Shown: in pieces, positions 1 to 8,894 of the stretch | Position numbering within the stretch: position 1 is the stretch's first letter | Layout of the letters: every line of letters starts with the position of its first letter | Origin: Legionella qingyii | Lineage (GTDB): Bacteria; Pseudomonadota; Gammaproteobacteria; Legionellales; Legionellaceae | Direction: 5' to 3' | DNA length: 64,000 bases | NCBI RefSeq assembly: GCF_003184185.1 | Contig: NZ_QHJG01000021.1 | Span: forward strand, 24,111-88,110 | Notes under the pieces: model-generated | Databases searched by the model: none | The model's input: the letters and a program-made list of their open reading frames with translations, nothing else | What the model was told of the DNA's origin: nothing | Translations under genes and position numbers: made by a program

Positions 1-233
1 TTTTTTAATTCCGCCAATATTGCGGCGATATAATCTTTTTTAGATCTGTTGCTATAAGGATTATAAACACTTTTCTAATTGCCATAGTCCTGTGGCAAGT
101 CACGCCATGCAGCACCAGAACGAAGCATCCAACATATTGCCTCCATGAATAACCGATCCTTTTTACCATGTCGCCCTTTAGGCTTTGGAAGTAATTTTTC
201 TAAACGTGGCCACAACTCGTCATCAATGACCAT
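1..233 (-). pseudogene. IS5-type transposase remnant, N-terminal part
   Basis: The minus strand reads an IS5-family (DUF4096-type) transposase N-terminus from an ATG at 233: the order DDELWPRLEKLLPKPKG, GRHGKKDRLFMEAICWML, RSGAAWRDLPQDYGN is diagnostic. After YGN a TAG (75-77) stands where the family has Trp (YGNWKS), and the same frame then continues through KSVYNPYSNRSKK to the window edge. So this is a single nonsense mutation in an otherwise recognisable copy. The rest of the element lies outside the window, and I did not find a terminal inverted repeat on the right side. Confidence is high for the family and for the stop. Confidence 0.8.
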
Positions 234-797
234 ACCTGACAATCCCTCTCTGTCCGATGTGAAATTGAAAAATCTGTACTCATTTCAAGATCAAATCTTG
301 TCTAAAAAAAACTTCATGGACGTTAACTAATTGATTTATTATATAATAATTTTGTTTTTGTGCTGCCTATTGCCTCAATGAAAGGTGTCGCCAAAGGATA
401 AAAAAAATTTGAAAAAAGAATTTATCTCACTTAATATTTCCGTGAGACAGGATCGTAAAAGTATCAGCTCAATCATTATTCACTTATTCGTTAGATAACA
501 AGCAACTTGTTAAGTTTCATGAAGCAAGTTACAGAAGTTATCTCTACTGAATGGAGGACTGGTAAACTTAGTTAACTAAATCAATAAGCATATTTCGTGT
601 TGAGATAGATATTTAAGTTAATCAGTGCTTTTTGTATCTGCTAGCTCAAGTAGCAGAGACATAATACTCATGAATAACCCTCCAGTGGTTGGCATTTCCT
701 ATTACTCACCAAGCGTTGTAATTTGAATTATATTTCAGCCATCAATCTTATCTCAATTTAAAATTTAACCAATTAATTTTTCATAAAAGGTATAAAA

Positions 798-2000
798 ATG
801 GCTATACGTTATTTATCGTTTGAATTTGATGAGTGTTTATTTAATCACAAGTACATTCAAGAATCCGATTTAGGTCTCGCAAAGCATTTAGGAGATGCGA
901 TTCTAATCCACAATAGAGCATATTTAGATCAACTAAAAATTGAAAATACTGCATTTGATACGGTGGTTGTTTTGATCGGATCCAATAGGCAATCCTATGA
1001 ATATGATTATTCTAATATGGGTTATGGAAACAAATTTAAAGGTTCATGTTGTCCGGCCATTCAAACAGTATGTGCTGATCTGAATGTTACATTTGATCCA
1101 TTTCTTTTAGCTGATGTGACTGGAAATCTGCCTTATGGAACTTCTTATAAGTTAATCATGCAAGAAATTGCTGACAATACCTATCTCAAGAATCCTCAAC
1201 AAAACCATGCTACATGTACTATGGATGAAACCAAAAGAACGCTCCTATTTGCACAGATGCAAAAAGCAGCTGCAGATCATCCTAATGAAGAAATTATCTT
1301 TGATTTCGTTGACGGCAGGTATGATATTTTAGTTTGTTATTTATACAAATATTTTACAAAACATCCGCATATGATTCCTAAAAATGTAAGCTTACGCCTG
1401 CATTTGTATGGAGGCGCTAAGGTTGCTTTAATGGCGTCTATTCAAGGAACTGGCGAACCTTATTTAAATTATCCTGAACATGTTAAGTATATGTTAGGCC
1501 ATTTGTGGGATCTGGATAAATTCGCTGAGTCCATGAAACTATTTTCAATAGAACATATAGATAATATATTAGAAAACTTTTATAAACTTGAAGAACAAGC
1601 TACGGCTTTGGAATCAGCCATACAGAAGGGTGAATACATTACCAAATGTACCGAATCTATTGATAATATTGAAGAACTTGCTACAGAAAAAGAATCTGAC
1701 ATTGATACTTACGACTTTAGTGTTACGTCTGATGAATCCTCAGATGAGGACAGTGATCTTGCGTTTCTTGAAGACAATGGTCCAGAAAAAGAGGTTGACG
1801 CTGGCAAACAAACTCTTGCTACTGAAACTTCCACTATTCACCCGCGCCCAGAGGCAGAACCGGCTAATCAACAAGGCAATCTGGGACGTAATCAGCATGT
1901 GTTCCATAAACCAGTTGCAGTTAATAGAGTAAACAGATCCCCTATGGCATTACCCGATGATACGTTTTGCAGCGCCAGTAGTTCTTGTTTAATATCCTAA
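798..2000 (+). CDS. HAD-like protein with C-terminal CaaX box (copy 1), putative effector
   Basis: 400 residues, paralogous to the product of 3168-5003. The N-terminal ~240 residues look like a HAD-fold domain, but the motif I Asp (residue 9 in the paralog, FDFDG) is Glu here (FEFDE), and the acidic pair of motif IV (FFDDR in the paralog) is FVDGR, so phosphatase-type catalysis is probably lost. Motif II (IGSNRQS) is kept. The C-terminal part is acidic and Ser-rich (DESSDEDSD), then Pro/Asn-rich, and ends CSASSSCLIS: a CaaX box with X=Ser, which predicts farnesylation by a host enzyme; a second Cys six residues upstream could be acylated. A CaaX box has no use inside a bacterium, so I infer a translocated Dot/Icm substrate anchored to host membranes. 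The ~200 residues present in the middle of the paralog are missing here. The upstream leader is long and duplicated. Confidence 0.75.
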   Translation: MAIRYLSFEFDECLFNHKYIQESDLGLAKHLGDAILIHNRAYLDQLKIENTAFDTVVVLIGSNRQSYEYDYSNMGYGNKFKGSCCPAIQTVCADLNVTFDPFLLADVTGNLPYGTSYKLIMQEIADNTYLKNPQQNHATCTMDETKRTLLFAQMQKAAADHPNEEIIFDFVDGRYDILVCYLYKYFTKHPHMIPKNVSLRLHLYGGAKVALMASIQGTGEPYLNYPEHVKYMLGHLWDLDKFAESMKLFSIEHIDNILENFYKLEEQATALESAIQKGEYITKCTESIDNIEELATEKESDIDTYDFSVTSDESSDEDSDLAFLEDNGPEKEVDAGKQTLATETSTIHPRPEAEPANQQGNLGRNQHVFHKPVAVNRVNRSPMALPDDTFCSASSSCLIS

Positions 2001-2025
2001 AAATTTACTCTTTATCGCCTCGATT

Positions 2026-2057
2026 AATGATGTTTCACCTCATTGTGAAACATCATT
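2026..2057. terminator. Palindromic hairpin after CaaX gene copy 1
   Basis: A perfect 13-bp stem (AATGATGTTTCAC, 2026-2038, pairing with 2045-2057) with a 6-nt loop lies 26 bp after the stop codon. No strong U-run follows on either strand, so factor-independent termination is only likely, not certain. The same hairpin follows copy 2 and is preserved there with one loop difference. Confidence 0.55.
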
Positions 2058-2099
2058 AAAATCCCACCAGGAAAAATCATCAAACAAATATCAGCTCTC

Positions 2100-2222
2100 T
2101 CCAATATACACCGGGTTACCCATAATGTATGGTTGCTTTAATATTAGCTTCAGATCCCAAAACCATCACAATAAAATCAGCTTATTACCGGGCTTAAATG
2201 TGCCAATTTTGTCATCAAATTA
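2100..2222 (-). pseudogene. Decayed 3' fragment of the guanine deaminase gene
   Basis: This stretch matches the 3' end of the intact guanine deaminase gene (about 5105-5322), including the segments around ACCCATAATGTA, GGTTGCTTTAATATTA and CTTCAGATCCCAAA, with about 90 bp deleted in the middle and many substitutions. It was copied together with the adjacent CaaX gene in the tandem duplication and has no function of its own. Confidence 0.75.
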
Positions 2223-2282
2223 TTATTTTTTACTCAAAATATGGATTATCATCTGTCTTATAACGACGTGAACGTATAAATT

Positions 2283-2720
2283 TTATGGTTTTTTGTCACC
2301 CATCCCCCCTTTACGCCAAGTAGCTCGCATTTCTGTCCAGCTACTAAAAATATCGATCATCGAAATAGACCACACAAAATCACCCATTAGCGGCATGCCA
2401 GAGTATCTGCTTCCATAAAACCAACTTGGCTCGTGTCTCAATAGTTTGTACTAATCTTAATATATTTTCTTAAAGGACTTCCTAACTTCGTTTCATTTGA
2501 GCCTCTTCCATAGCAGAATTTATAGAGTCTTAGTAAATGATCAATCATTGCCAGCAATTTCGCTGATACTTCGTCTAATGAACCCTCTTAATATTTGTAA
2601 TATTTCGGGAACCAGGGAGGCAGAGTTTTTTTTAAACGCATAAAGCACATCTTAGCAGTAGCAAGCCAAATCATTTAAGCGACTCCAATAATAAAGTTAG
2701 CTCATAAGCTTTTCTTTTTA
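2283..2720 (-). pseudogene. Degenerate integrase-core (ISNCY-like) transposase
   Basis: Pieces of one protein are spread over frames on the minus strand: RKAYELTLLLESLK, MIWLATAKMCFMRL, KKTLPPWFPKYY, SLDEVSAKLLAM, VGFMEADTLACR, then MGDFVWSISMIDIFSSW and TEMRATWRKG. This order matches DDE/integrase-core transposases of the ISNCY type, where the 'GFVEADTVAHCG...GDFVW' block carries catalytic Asp residues. Several frameshifts and stops make it non-functional. It sits exactly between the two duplicated CaaX gene copies. I could not define the element's ends. Confidence 0.7.
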
Positions 2721-3167
2721 CCCCGTTTATTAAGCTTTTTATTGGAAATGGGCAACAGATAATTTGAGGCAATTCGTTGAAAAAAAAATTTTTTCTTATT
2801 TAATATTGCCTTAAGAAAAGTTCATTAAAATATCAGATTAATCATTATTCAATTATTCATCAGATAACAAGCAATTTTTTGACTTTCATGAAGCAAATTA
2901 CAGCAGTTGTCTGTACTGAATGGAGGACTGGTAAACTTAGTTAACTAAATCAATAAGCAGATTTCATGTTGAGATAGATATTTAAGTTAATCAGTGCTTT
3001 TTGTATCGGCTACCCCCAAGTAGCAGCGGCATAAAAACTCATGAATGACATTCCAGTGGTATCGACATCCTAGTACTAACCAAGCGTTGTAATTTGGATT
3101 ATAAAGGGACCATCAAATCCTATCTCAATTGAAATTTAACTAATTAATTTTTATAAAAGGTTTTAAA

Positions 3168-5003
3168 ATGAAAATACGTTATTTATCGTTTGACTTTGAT
3201 GGGTGTTTATTTAATCCAAGTTACGCTCAAGCAGAACATTTCGAGTTCACTAAGCATTTAGGAGATGCCGTTCTAGTCCACAATAGAAGATTTTTAGAGC
3301 AAATCAAAAGAGAAAATGCAGCATTTGATAATGTGGTTGCATTGATCGGCTCCAATAGGCAATCCTATGAGACTGATCAATTGAACATGGGTCCTCAAAA
3401 AGCATTTAAAGGTTCATGTTGTCCTGCGATTAAAACAGTATGTGCTGATCTGAATATTACATTTGATCCGTTTCTTTTGGCTGATGTGACTGGAAATCTT
3501 CCTTTCGGAACTTCTTATAATTTAATTATGCAAGAAATTGAGGCCGGTAACTTTATGCAAGATACAACTCAATATGAGCATGCTACATGTCCTGGCGAAG
3601 AATATAAAGTATCGCTGCTATTCGCACAAATGCAAAAAGCAGCAGCAGATCATCCTAATGAAGAAATTATCTTTGATTTCTTTGACGACAGGTACGAGAT
3701 CTTAATGGGTCGTGCAAAGGAGTTTTTTACAAAATATCCGCATATGATCCCTAAAAACGTCACCTTACGCATGAATAGGTATGCAGGTGATGATGTTACT
3801 TTAATGGCATCTATCGAAGGAACTGGCGAACCTTATTCTAATTATCCTGAACATGTTAATAATATGTTAAACGATTTGTGGGCTCACGATGAAATCGCTA
3901 ATTCCTTGAAACCAATTTCAAATGAACAACATACAGATATTGTGTTAGAAAATAATTATAAGTTCGAAGAACAAGTTAAGGCTTTAGAAACAGCAATCCA
4001 AACAGGCGAATACATTGCCCTCAATTTAGCAGCACGGGAAATTGATCACATTGTAGAATATACGGAAGCAGTTGACACGAACGAAGAACTCTCTACAGAA
4101 AAAGAATTAGAATCCAGCAACAATTTGTCTCCACTTAGCTATTTTACTGATAACTCTAGTGGTGAACCCAGAGCCAAGCTTGCTTTTGCCAAAAAGAATC
4201 ATAGTCATAATGAAATAAATCGATGGTTTCAAGGATATCAACAACCCGAGTATATTGAGGATGGCGATCGCATTATACTGTTCATTAATGTTCATCCTGA
4301 TTCCCCCTATAAAGATCCATCTTTATTTGAAGCAATAGAAATTTTACGCCAACAACACATTGAACTCAGTGATAATGCCATAGAAACATTACAACAAGAA
4401 TTTAATTCTGTACTACCTGTATTAGAACAAGCAAAATCAATTGCAATGACATATGATGTTGACTTCAAGCAGTTTCTTGATGGGTATACTAATGCTTTTA
4501 GTGATATGCCAGTTGATTACTTGGTTAAATACAAAAATCATGAGCTTGTTGAAAACGATGGCCGAGAAAAAGAAGCTAACATTGGTAATCTTAACTTTAG
4601 TGATAGATCTGATGAATCTTCGGATGAAGAAAGTGCTCTTGAGCTTGTTGAAGACGATAGTCGAGAAAAAGAGCTTGACGCGAGTACTGATGACTTTAGC
4701 GATAGTGATTCATCTGTTGACGCCTCGGATGAAGAAAGTGATCTTAAGCCTTTTGAAGACAATAGTCCAGAAAAAGAGGTTGAGGTTGATGTTGACAAAC
4801 AAACTCTTGCTACTGAAACGCCCGCTATTCACGCGCGCTCAGAGGCCGAGCCCACTAATCAACAAGGAAATCCAGCTGGCAATCCAGGGCGAAACCAGTA
4901 TGCGTTCCATAAGCCAGCTGCAGCTCCTAGAACAAACAGGGCACCTATCGCATTGCCCGAGGATAAGTTATGCAGCGGCAGTAGTTCTTGTTTAATATCC
5001 TAA
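3168..5003 (+). CDS. HAD-like protein with acidic repeats and CaaX box (copy 2), putative effector
   Basis: 611 residues. Residues 5-16 (YLSFDFDGCLFN) form HAD motif I with Asp9 and Asp11; IGSNRQS at about 60-66 fits motif II; IIFDFFDDR with Asp173/Asp174 fits motif IV, so the catalytic set looks complete, although I cannot name a motif III Lys with certainty. A ~200-residue region without recognisable homology (about 310-465) follows, then three imperfect acidic repeats of the pattern EL(V/L)E.D.REKE ... D.S.DESSDEES (about 457-540), then a Pro/Asn-rich tail ending CSGSSSCLIS. CLIS is a CaaX box predicted to be farnesylated in a eukaryotic cell. I infer a Dot/Icm effector with a phosphatase-like head and a lipid anchor. 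Substrate unknown. The gene starts with a good ATG but a weak upstream SD (AAAAGG). Confidence 0.75.
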   Translation: MKIRYLSFDFDGCLFNPSYAQAEHFEFTKHLGDAVLVHNRRFLEQIKRENAAFDNVVALIGSNRQSYETDQLNMGPQKAFKGSCCPAIKTVCADLNITFDPFLLADVTGNLPFGTSYNLIMQEIEAGNFMQDTTQYEHATCPGEEYKVSLLFAQMQKAAADHPNEEIIFDFFDDRYEILMGRAKEFFTKYPHMIPKNVTLRMNRYAGDDVTLMASIEGTGEPYSNYPEHVNNMLNDLWAHDEIANSLKPISNEQHTDIVLENNYKFEEQVKALETAIQTGEYIALNLAAREIDHIVEYTEAVDTNEELSTEKELESSNNLSPLSYFTDNSSGEPRAKLAFAKKNHSHNEINRWFQGYQQPEYIEDGDRIILFINVHPDSPYKDPSLFEAIEILRQQHIELSDNAIETLQQEFNSVLPVLEQAKSIAMTYDVDFKQFLDGYTNAFSDMPVDYLVKYKNHELVENDGREKEANIGNLNFSDRSDESSDEESALELVEDDSREKELDASTDDFSDSDSSVDASDEESDLKPFEDNSPEKEVEVDVDKQTLATETPAIHARSEAEPTNQQGNPAGNPGRNQYAFHKPAAAPRTNRAPIALPEDKLCSGSSSCLIS

Positions 5004-5028
5004 AAATTTACTCTTTATCACCTCGATT

Positions 5029-5060
5029 AATGATGTTTCACTTCATTGTGAAACATCATT
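5029..5060. terminator. Palindromic hairpin between convergent genes
   Basis: The 13-bp perfect stem (5029-5041 with 5048-5060) and 6-nt loop lie between the convergent CaaX gene and guanine deaminase. Its position suits a shared bidirectional terminator, but there is no clean U-tract. The twin hairpin is at 2026-2057. Confidence 0.55.
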
Positions 5061-5102
5061 AAAATCTCACCAGAAAAAATCATCAAGCGAGTAAAGCAAA
5101 TA

Positions 5103-6440
5103 TCAACATCCCCCAATGTACGCCGGCTTACCCATAATGTAGGTTGCTTTAATATTATCTTCAGATCCCAAAGCCATCAAAATAAACAACAACTCGAAAA
5201 TATCATTGACTCGTTCACGGCGATATTTCAGATAGGTTGTAGCATCAGGATCAATCACAATGAAATCAGCTTCCTTGCCGGGCTTGAATGTACCAATTTT
5301 ATCATCCAATTGTAATGCTTTTGCAGCTCCCAAAGTCGCCATATACCAACGCATCATACTAGGTAATTTCACACTATTTAACATGGAAACCTTATACGCA
5401 TCATCTAAAACAGCAAACATTGAAAGACAATTTCCAGCCCCCCAATCAGTCCCTAAAGTGATTTTATTGGTATATCTGAAGGCTCTTGCAAAGTTGAATA
5501 AGCCACTACCTAAAAAGTTATTACTCAAAGGACACCAGGAAATAATCGCTCCCGATTTTTTAAACAGCTCCAGCTCTTCATCTGTTGTATGAATGCAATG
5601 ACCAAATACACTTCGGTCCGTTACCAAACCAAAATGGTCATAAACATCCAGATAATGTTTGCTCCAGGGATAAATTTTTTTTACTGCAGCAATTTCATTC
5701 AGATTCTCATCCAGGTGCGTTTGAATATAACAATCAGGATGTGCTTTTTTAAGTGAACCACACAACTCCAGCATTTGCTCAGAACACGCTAAAGCAAACC
5801 GCGGCGAAATACAGTAGGATAAACGGCCTTTATTATGCCATTTTTCGATCAAACGAACACAATTATCATAATTCTCCTGTGTTGTTAATCTCAGTTTATC
5901 AGGAGCATTTTCATCCATCAAAATATTGCCGGTTACAAAACGCATGTTTCTTTTTTGTAACTCTGCAAAAAATATATCAGTTGCCTCATAAAATAATGGT
6001 CCGTAAGATACAGCCGTTGTAGTTCCATTTCTTAAAAGATAATCAAGAAAGAAATTTAAATCTTTTGTTGCACTCGCCCTATCACTATAAACACTCTCCG
6101 CAGGAAATACATAGTCTTCCAACCACTCCAACAGTTTTTCACCATAGGCGGCAACAATTGCGCTTTGCGTAGCATGTTGATGAGTATCAATAAATCCAGG
6201 AGTAATTATCTTATTTTTATAATCAACCAGTTTTACCCCATCTATTTTATTCTTTAAAACATCATAACTCCCCACATCAACAATCTTCCCTGCTTCAACA
6301 ACCAATATGCCATCCTCGATGTAAACATATTGACACTCTTGCTCTGATTGTTTTTCTTTCTTATTATCAGGAAGATTTTCAATGGTAGCCGTGTCTTTAA
6401 AATAAAAAATTGCACCTCTATAAGCTGTTTTATCACTCAT
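5103..6440 (-). CDS. guaD: Guanine deaminase (amidohydrolase)
   Basis: About 445 residues. Guanine deaminases hydrolyse guanine to xanthine and ammonia in purine salvage. Seen here: the metal-site motif PGFIDTHQHATQ, then YGEKLLEWLEDYVFPAE and LLRNGTTTAVSYG, RNMRFVTGNILMDENAPD, the second His site THLDEN, FGHCIHTTDEEL, and the Asp in TLGTDWG, all typical of the GuaD branch rather than of cytosine deaminases. The SD (GGAG, 6 nt before) favours the ATG at 6440 over the one at 6452. The gene follows the MFS gene with 1-13 bp spacing, so the pair is an operon, and the transporter may bring in the purine. Confidence 0.8.
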   Translation of the reverse strand: MSDKTAYRGAIFYFKDTATIENLPDNKKEKQSEQECQYVYIEDGILVVEAGKIVDVGSYDVLKNKIDGVKLVDYKNKIITPGFIDTHQHATQSAIVAAYGEKLLEWLEDYVFPAESVYSDRASATKDLNFFLDYLLRNGTTTAVSYGPLFYEATDIFFAELQKRNMRFVTGNILMDENAPDKLRLTTQENYDNCVRLIEKWHNKGRLSYCISPRFALACSEQMLELCGSLKKAHPDCYIQTHLDENLNEIAAVKKIYPWSKHYLDVYDHFGLVTDRSVFGHCIHTTDEELELFKKSGAIISWCPLSNNFLGSGLFNFARAFRYTNKITLGTDWGAGNCLSMFAVLDDAYKVSMLNSVKLPSMMRWYMATLGAAKALQLDDKIGTFKPGKEADFIVIDPDATTYLKYRRERVNDIFELLFILMALGSEDNIKATYIMGKPAYIGGC

Positions 6441-6453
6441 AAAAATCTCCATG

Positions 6454-7644
6454 TTATTCAGGGTTCGTGTCCTTAATAAAATAAATCAGCAAAATTGAGG
6501 ACAGTGTACAAAATGGTAATATCCACAAATAGGTAAAAAAGTCTTTGGATGCAGCAGTAACAAATAAATAAGGGATGAACAATAAAAGGGTGTTAAATAG
6601 AAAAACTGCCGTATTTAATACGCTAATGGCCACACCACGGGTACTGTCTGATGAAATTTCACTGACCATCGTATAAAAAAGCATAGAGCCTGAAAGTAAA
6701 AAGCCAATCAGAAATGAAACTATTTTAGTAATGATAAATGAATTGGTGCCATAGTGAGGAAGATAAATTCCCAGTAATAAGGCCATGGTTCCAGTGACTA
6801 AAGTAATGTGTATTACCATAATTCTTGATTTGACTGTATTGGAAAACCAACCCATTAATGGGGTGCCAATACCAATCCCTGCAAAAATCAATCCGCTAAT
6901 CATAATTGATTGCAGAATATCGACTGAATAGTAGTTTTGAATTTGCATGAACCATAAACTCGCATAAGCAAGTAAAACACCAAACGACATTGCTGCAGTA
7001 ACGGAACACAGTACAATTTGTTTGTTTTTAAAAACAACCGCTAATGATTTTTTTAATGAAATCGAACTATCTCTTACGAAACCAGGAGGGGAACGAACAA
7101 GGATAGAAGATAAAATAAATAAAATCAGACCAAAAATCGAGAGCCATTGATACAGTTCACTCCATGTATGCGATATCAACTCTACTTTAAAATAATAATG
7201 AAGAACCCCAGCTAAAATACATGAAAGTGTTTGGGTCAAACCAAATAATACAGGAAAAAACTGTGCGGAAAACCATTGAGAAATCAAAACTGCCGCGGCA
7301 ACAAATGCAAAAGAAGCACCTATTCCTTGAATGAAATTTGCAAATGTAAAAATTGTCAAGCTACCCGCAATAGAGATAAAAATATTCCCTAAGGCCAGTA
7401 ATAAAATTCCCCCGCTGACTACAATTCTTGGATTAAATTTATCAAGCAAATAACCAGCGGGAATTTGCATGCAAGCAAAGCCTAAAATAAATGCGCCGGT
7501 TGCAATGGATACGCCATAATCGCTAGCACTTAGTGTGTTTTTTATTGGTTCTGAAAATACTGCTGCCGCAGTGTTCAAACAAAAAGAATAAACAACAAAC
7601 AAGGTTGCAATCAACCAAACAATAGTCCCATATAATTTTTGCAT
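6454..7644 (-). CDS. MFS transporter
   Basis: 396 residues with about 12 hydrophobic segments and the major facilitator layout. The loop between helices 2 and 3 carries the MFS signature in the form GYLLDKFNPRIV. SD AAGGAT lies 5 nt before the ATG at 7644. The stop codon lies directly upstream of the guanine deaminase start, which argues for translational coupling and for a purine or nucleobase substrate, although the family itself does not show this. Legionella have many MFS proteins of this subfamily with varied substrates. Confidence 0.75.
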   Translation of the reverse strand: MQKLYGTIVWLIATLFVVYSFCLNTAAAVFSEPIKNTLSASDYGVSIATGAFILGFACMQIPAGYLLDKFNPRIVVSGGILLLALGNIFISIAGSLTIFTFANFIQGIGASFAFVAAAVLISQWFSAQFFPVLFGLTQTLSCILAGVLHYYFKVELISHTWSELYQWLSIFGLILFILSSILVRSPPGFVRDSSISLKKSLAVVFKNKQIVLCSVTAAMSFGVLLAYASLWFMQIQNYYSVDILQSIMISGLIFAGIGIGTPLMGWFSNTVKSRIMVIHITLVTGTMALLLGIYLPHYGTNSFIITKIVSFLIGFLLSGSMLFYTMVSEISSDSTRGVAISVLNTAVFLFNTLLLFIPYLFVTAASKDFFTYLWILPFCTLSSILLIYFIKDTNPE

Positions 7645-7866
7645 GAATTATCCTTTTTTCCAGGTGAGTGTCTTTTTTATGCCCTTTATGAAAAAAAGTA
7701 TAGCAAATAAACAATTGTATTTTGGATCACATCACTTTGAAAAATTCAAACCAAAAGAATGAACATGGAGAATAATTTTCATCCACTCATCTATACTCAA
7801 AATAACCCAGTCACAATTTTTATCTTGCAGGATGCAATACTGGGCTGACTAAAAAGGAGTTTTTTT

Positions 7867-8769
7867 ATGAAAGTTAATTACTTGGTTGTTCCTCTCATTT
7901 TAATACCACTATCCGTTTTCAGCCAAACCAATGATGATGTTATCACATTGACCATTTCACAAAATCCGGATAATAAAAACAGTCAGGTCATCACATACTC
8001 TAATGAAACAGACCATTTAAAACAAAATAAGTCGTTCTCTCGCAGCATTGATTATCCGACTCAAATTATTCGTATGGAAAAAAATATAGAAAATCAGCAA
8101 CTCTCCTGTGATGAGGTGAACAATCAAATTGATAAAATATTAGTACAACATATAGCGAATGAACAATTCACTTATGCAATTTATATTAGTTGTTATTATA
8201 ATCCTGAAACTAAATTAGCAACTCAATTCGTCATCAGTAGTTATTTTGATCCGGTAAGTGATGAAGCCGTTCGTTACTTAGAATCCTACCTCAACAAATA
8301 CAACGGTACTAATTTGTTAGGTGCACAATACACAATTGAGTCTGCAAAAGGTCTCATCATTTCCTTAGATATTGCCGCTGGAATGAAAAAAAGACCTAAT
8401 AGACCTCCTTTTACAGAATATCGAAAGGACCATAGCAGCTTCTATTTCAAAAGCAATTATGAAATGAAAAACAAACTGTTTAGTGATATCTATCAAAATT
8501 TTTTCACCACTGATCCAAATAAAATATTTCCTTTTTTAGATAAATGGGTTTCTTCTCATGCAAGCTCTATTTATAAAGCGGTTTTAAGAGATTCAAATTA
8601 TGTTGAGTTACAACCCGAAAAAATTTTTCTCATGGAAAATGAGGAAATATATGTTTCGAACTTTAAACAATATTTTGCACACTTTTGCGAGCCCTATGAA
8701 AATCATAGATGCTTGAATCCAGCAGAAAAAATTGACAATGAAGAAGACAATTCAAAAATAGCTTCGTAA
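7867..8769 (+). CDS. Hypothetical secreted protein
   Basis: 300 residues with a clear signal peptide (about 1-19, ending LSVFSQ). The mature part has no domain I recognise. It contains three Cys residues around 97-145 and two near the C-terminus (CEPYENHRC) that could form disulphides, and a highly charged tail. SD AAGGAG precedes the ATG by 8 nt. It stands alone between the divergent MFS gene and a convergent transporter gene. Probably periplasmic. Confidence 0.6.
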   Translation: MKVNYLVVPLILIPLSVFSQTNDDVITLTISQNPDNKNSQVITYSNETDHLKQNKSFSRSIDYPTQIIRMEKNIENQQLSCDEVNNQIDKILVQHIANEQFTYAIYISCYYNPETKLATQFVISSYFDPVSDEAVRYLESYLNKYNGTNLLGAQYTIESAKGLIISLDIAAGMKKRPNRPPFTEYRKDHSSFYFKSNYEMKNKLFSDIYQNFFTTDPNKIFPFLDKWVSSHASSIYKAVLRDSNYVELQPEKIFLMENEEIYVSNFKQYFAHFCEPYENHRCLNPAEKIDNEEDNSKIAS

Positions 8770-8799
8770 ATTAACGAACCCGGAGTTTTTAGTTTGTAC

Positions 8800-8875
8800 C
8801 CCAGGTGCAGCGCTGCGAAACCCGGGTTTTCTTGAATGGGTGTCCCGGGTTACGCTGCGCTTCACCCAGGATACA
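8800..8875. repeat. REP-like palindrome
   Basis: Two arms (CCAGGTGCAGCGCTGCG..CCCGGG and CCCGGG..ACGCTGCGCTTCACCCAGG) form an imperfect inverted repeat of about 27 bp per arm. It is one of several related intergenic palindromes in this window (see 14210, 25205, 49175, 59563). It lies between convergent genes and may help terminate or stabilise transcripts. Confidence 0.7.
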
Positions 8876-8894
8876 GTGATTATAAAATTTACTA

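Larger units (their letters stand above)
405..2222 (+). repeat. Tandem segmental duplication, copy 1
   Basis: This block is the upstream copy of a roughly 2-kb duplication (partner 2770-5322). It contains a matching leader (for example the stretch around 545-645 with GGAGGACTGGTAAACTTAG), the gene 798-2000, an identical 3' hairpin, and a decayed 3' end of the guanine deaminase gene that is intact downstream of copy 2. The leaders differ by scattered substitutions and small indels, so the event is not recent. Boundaries are approximate and judged by eye. Confidence 0.8.
2770..5322 (+). repeat. Tandem segmental duplication, copy 2
   Basis: This is the downstream copy of the duplication described at 405-2222: the same leader (around 2915-3010), the longer CaaX gene, the same 3' hairpin and then the true 3' end of guanine deaminase. 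Since the deaminase is whole only here, this is probably the original locus and copy 1 the derived one. Confidence 0.8.

Noticed and set aside
145..330. Small plus-strand ORF at the window start
   Set aside because: It is antisense to the IS5-type transposase remnant, whose protein motifs explain the sequence.
4538..4798. Ser-rich open frame on the minus strand inside CaaX gene copy 2
   Set aside because: It is the antisense of the acidic repeats (GAA/GAT-rich codons read as Ser/Leu codons). No SD, no independent support.
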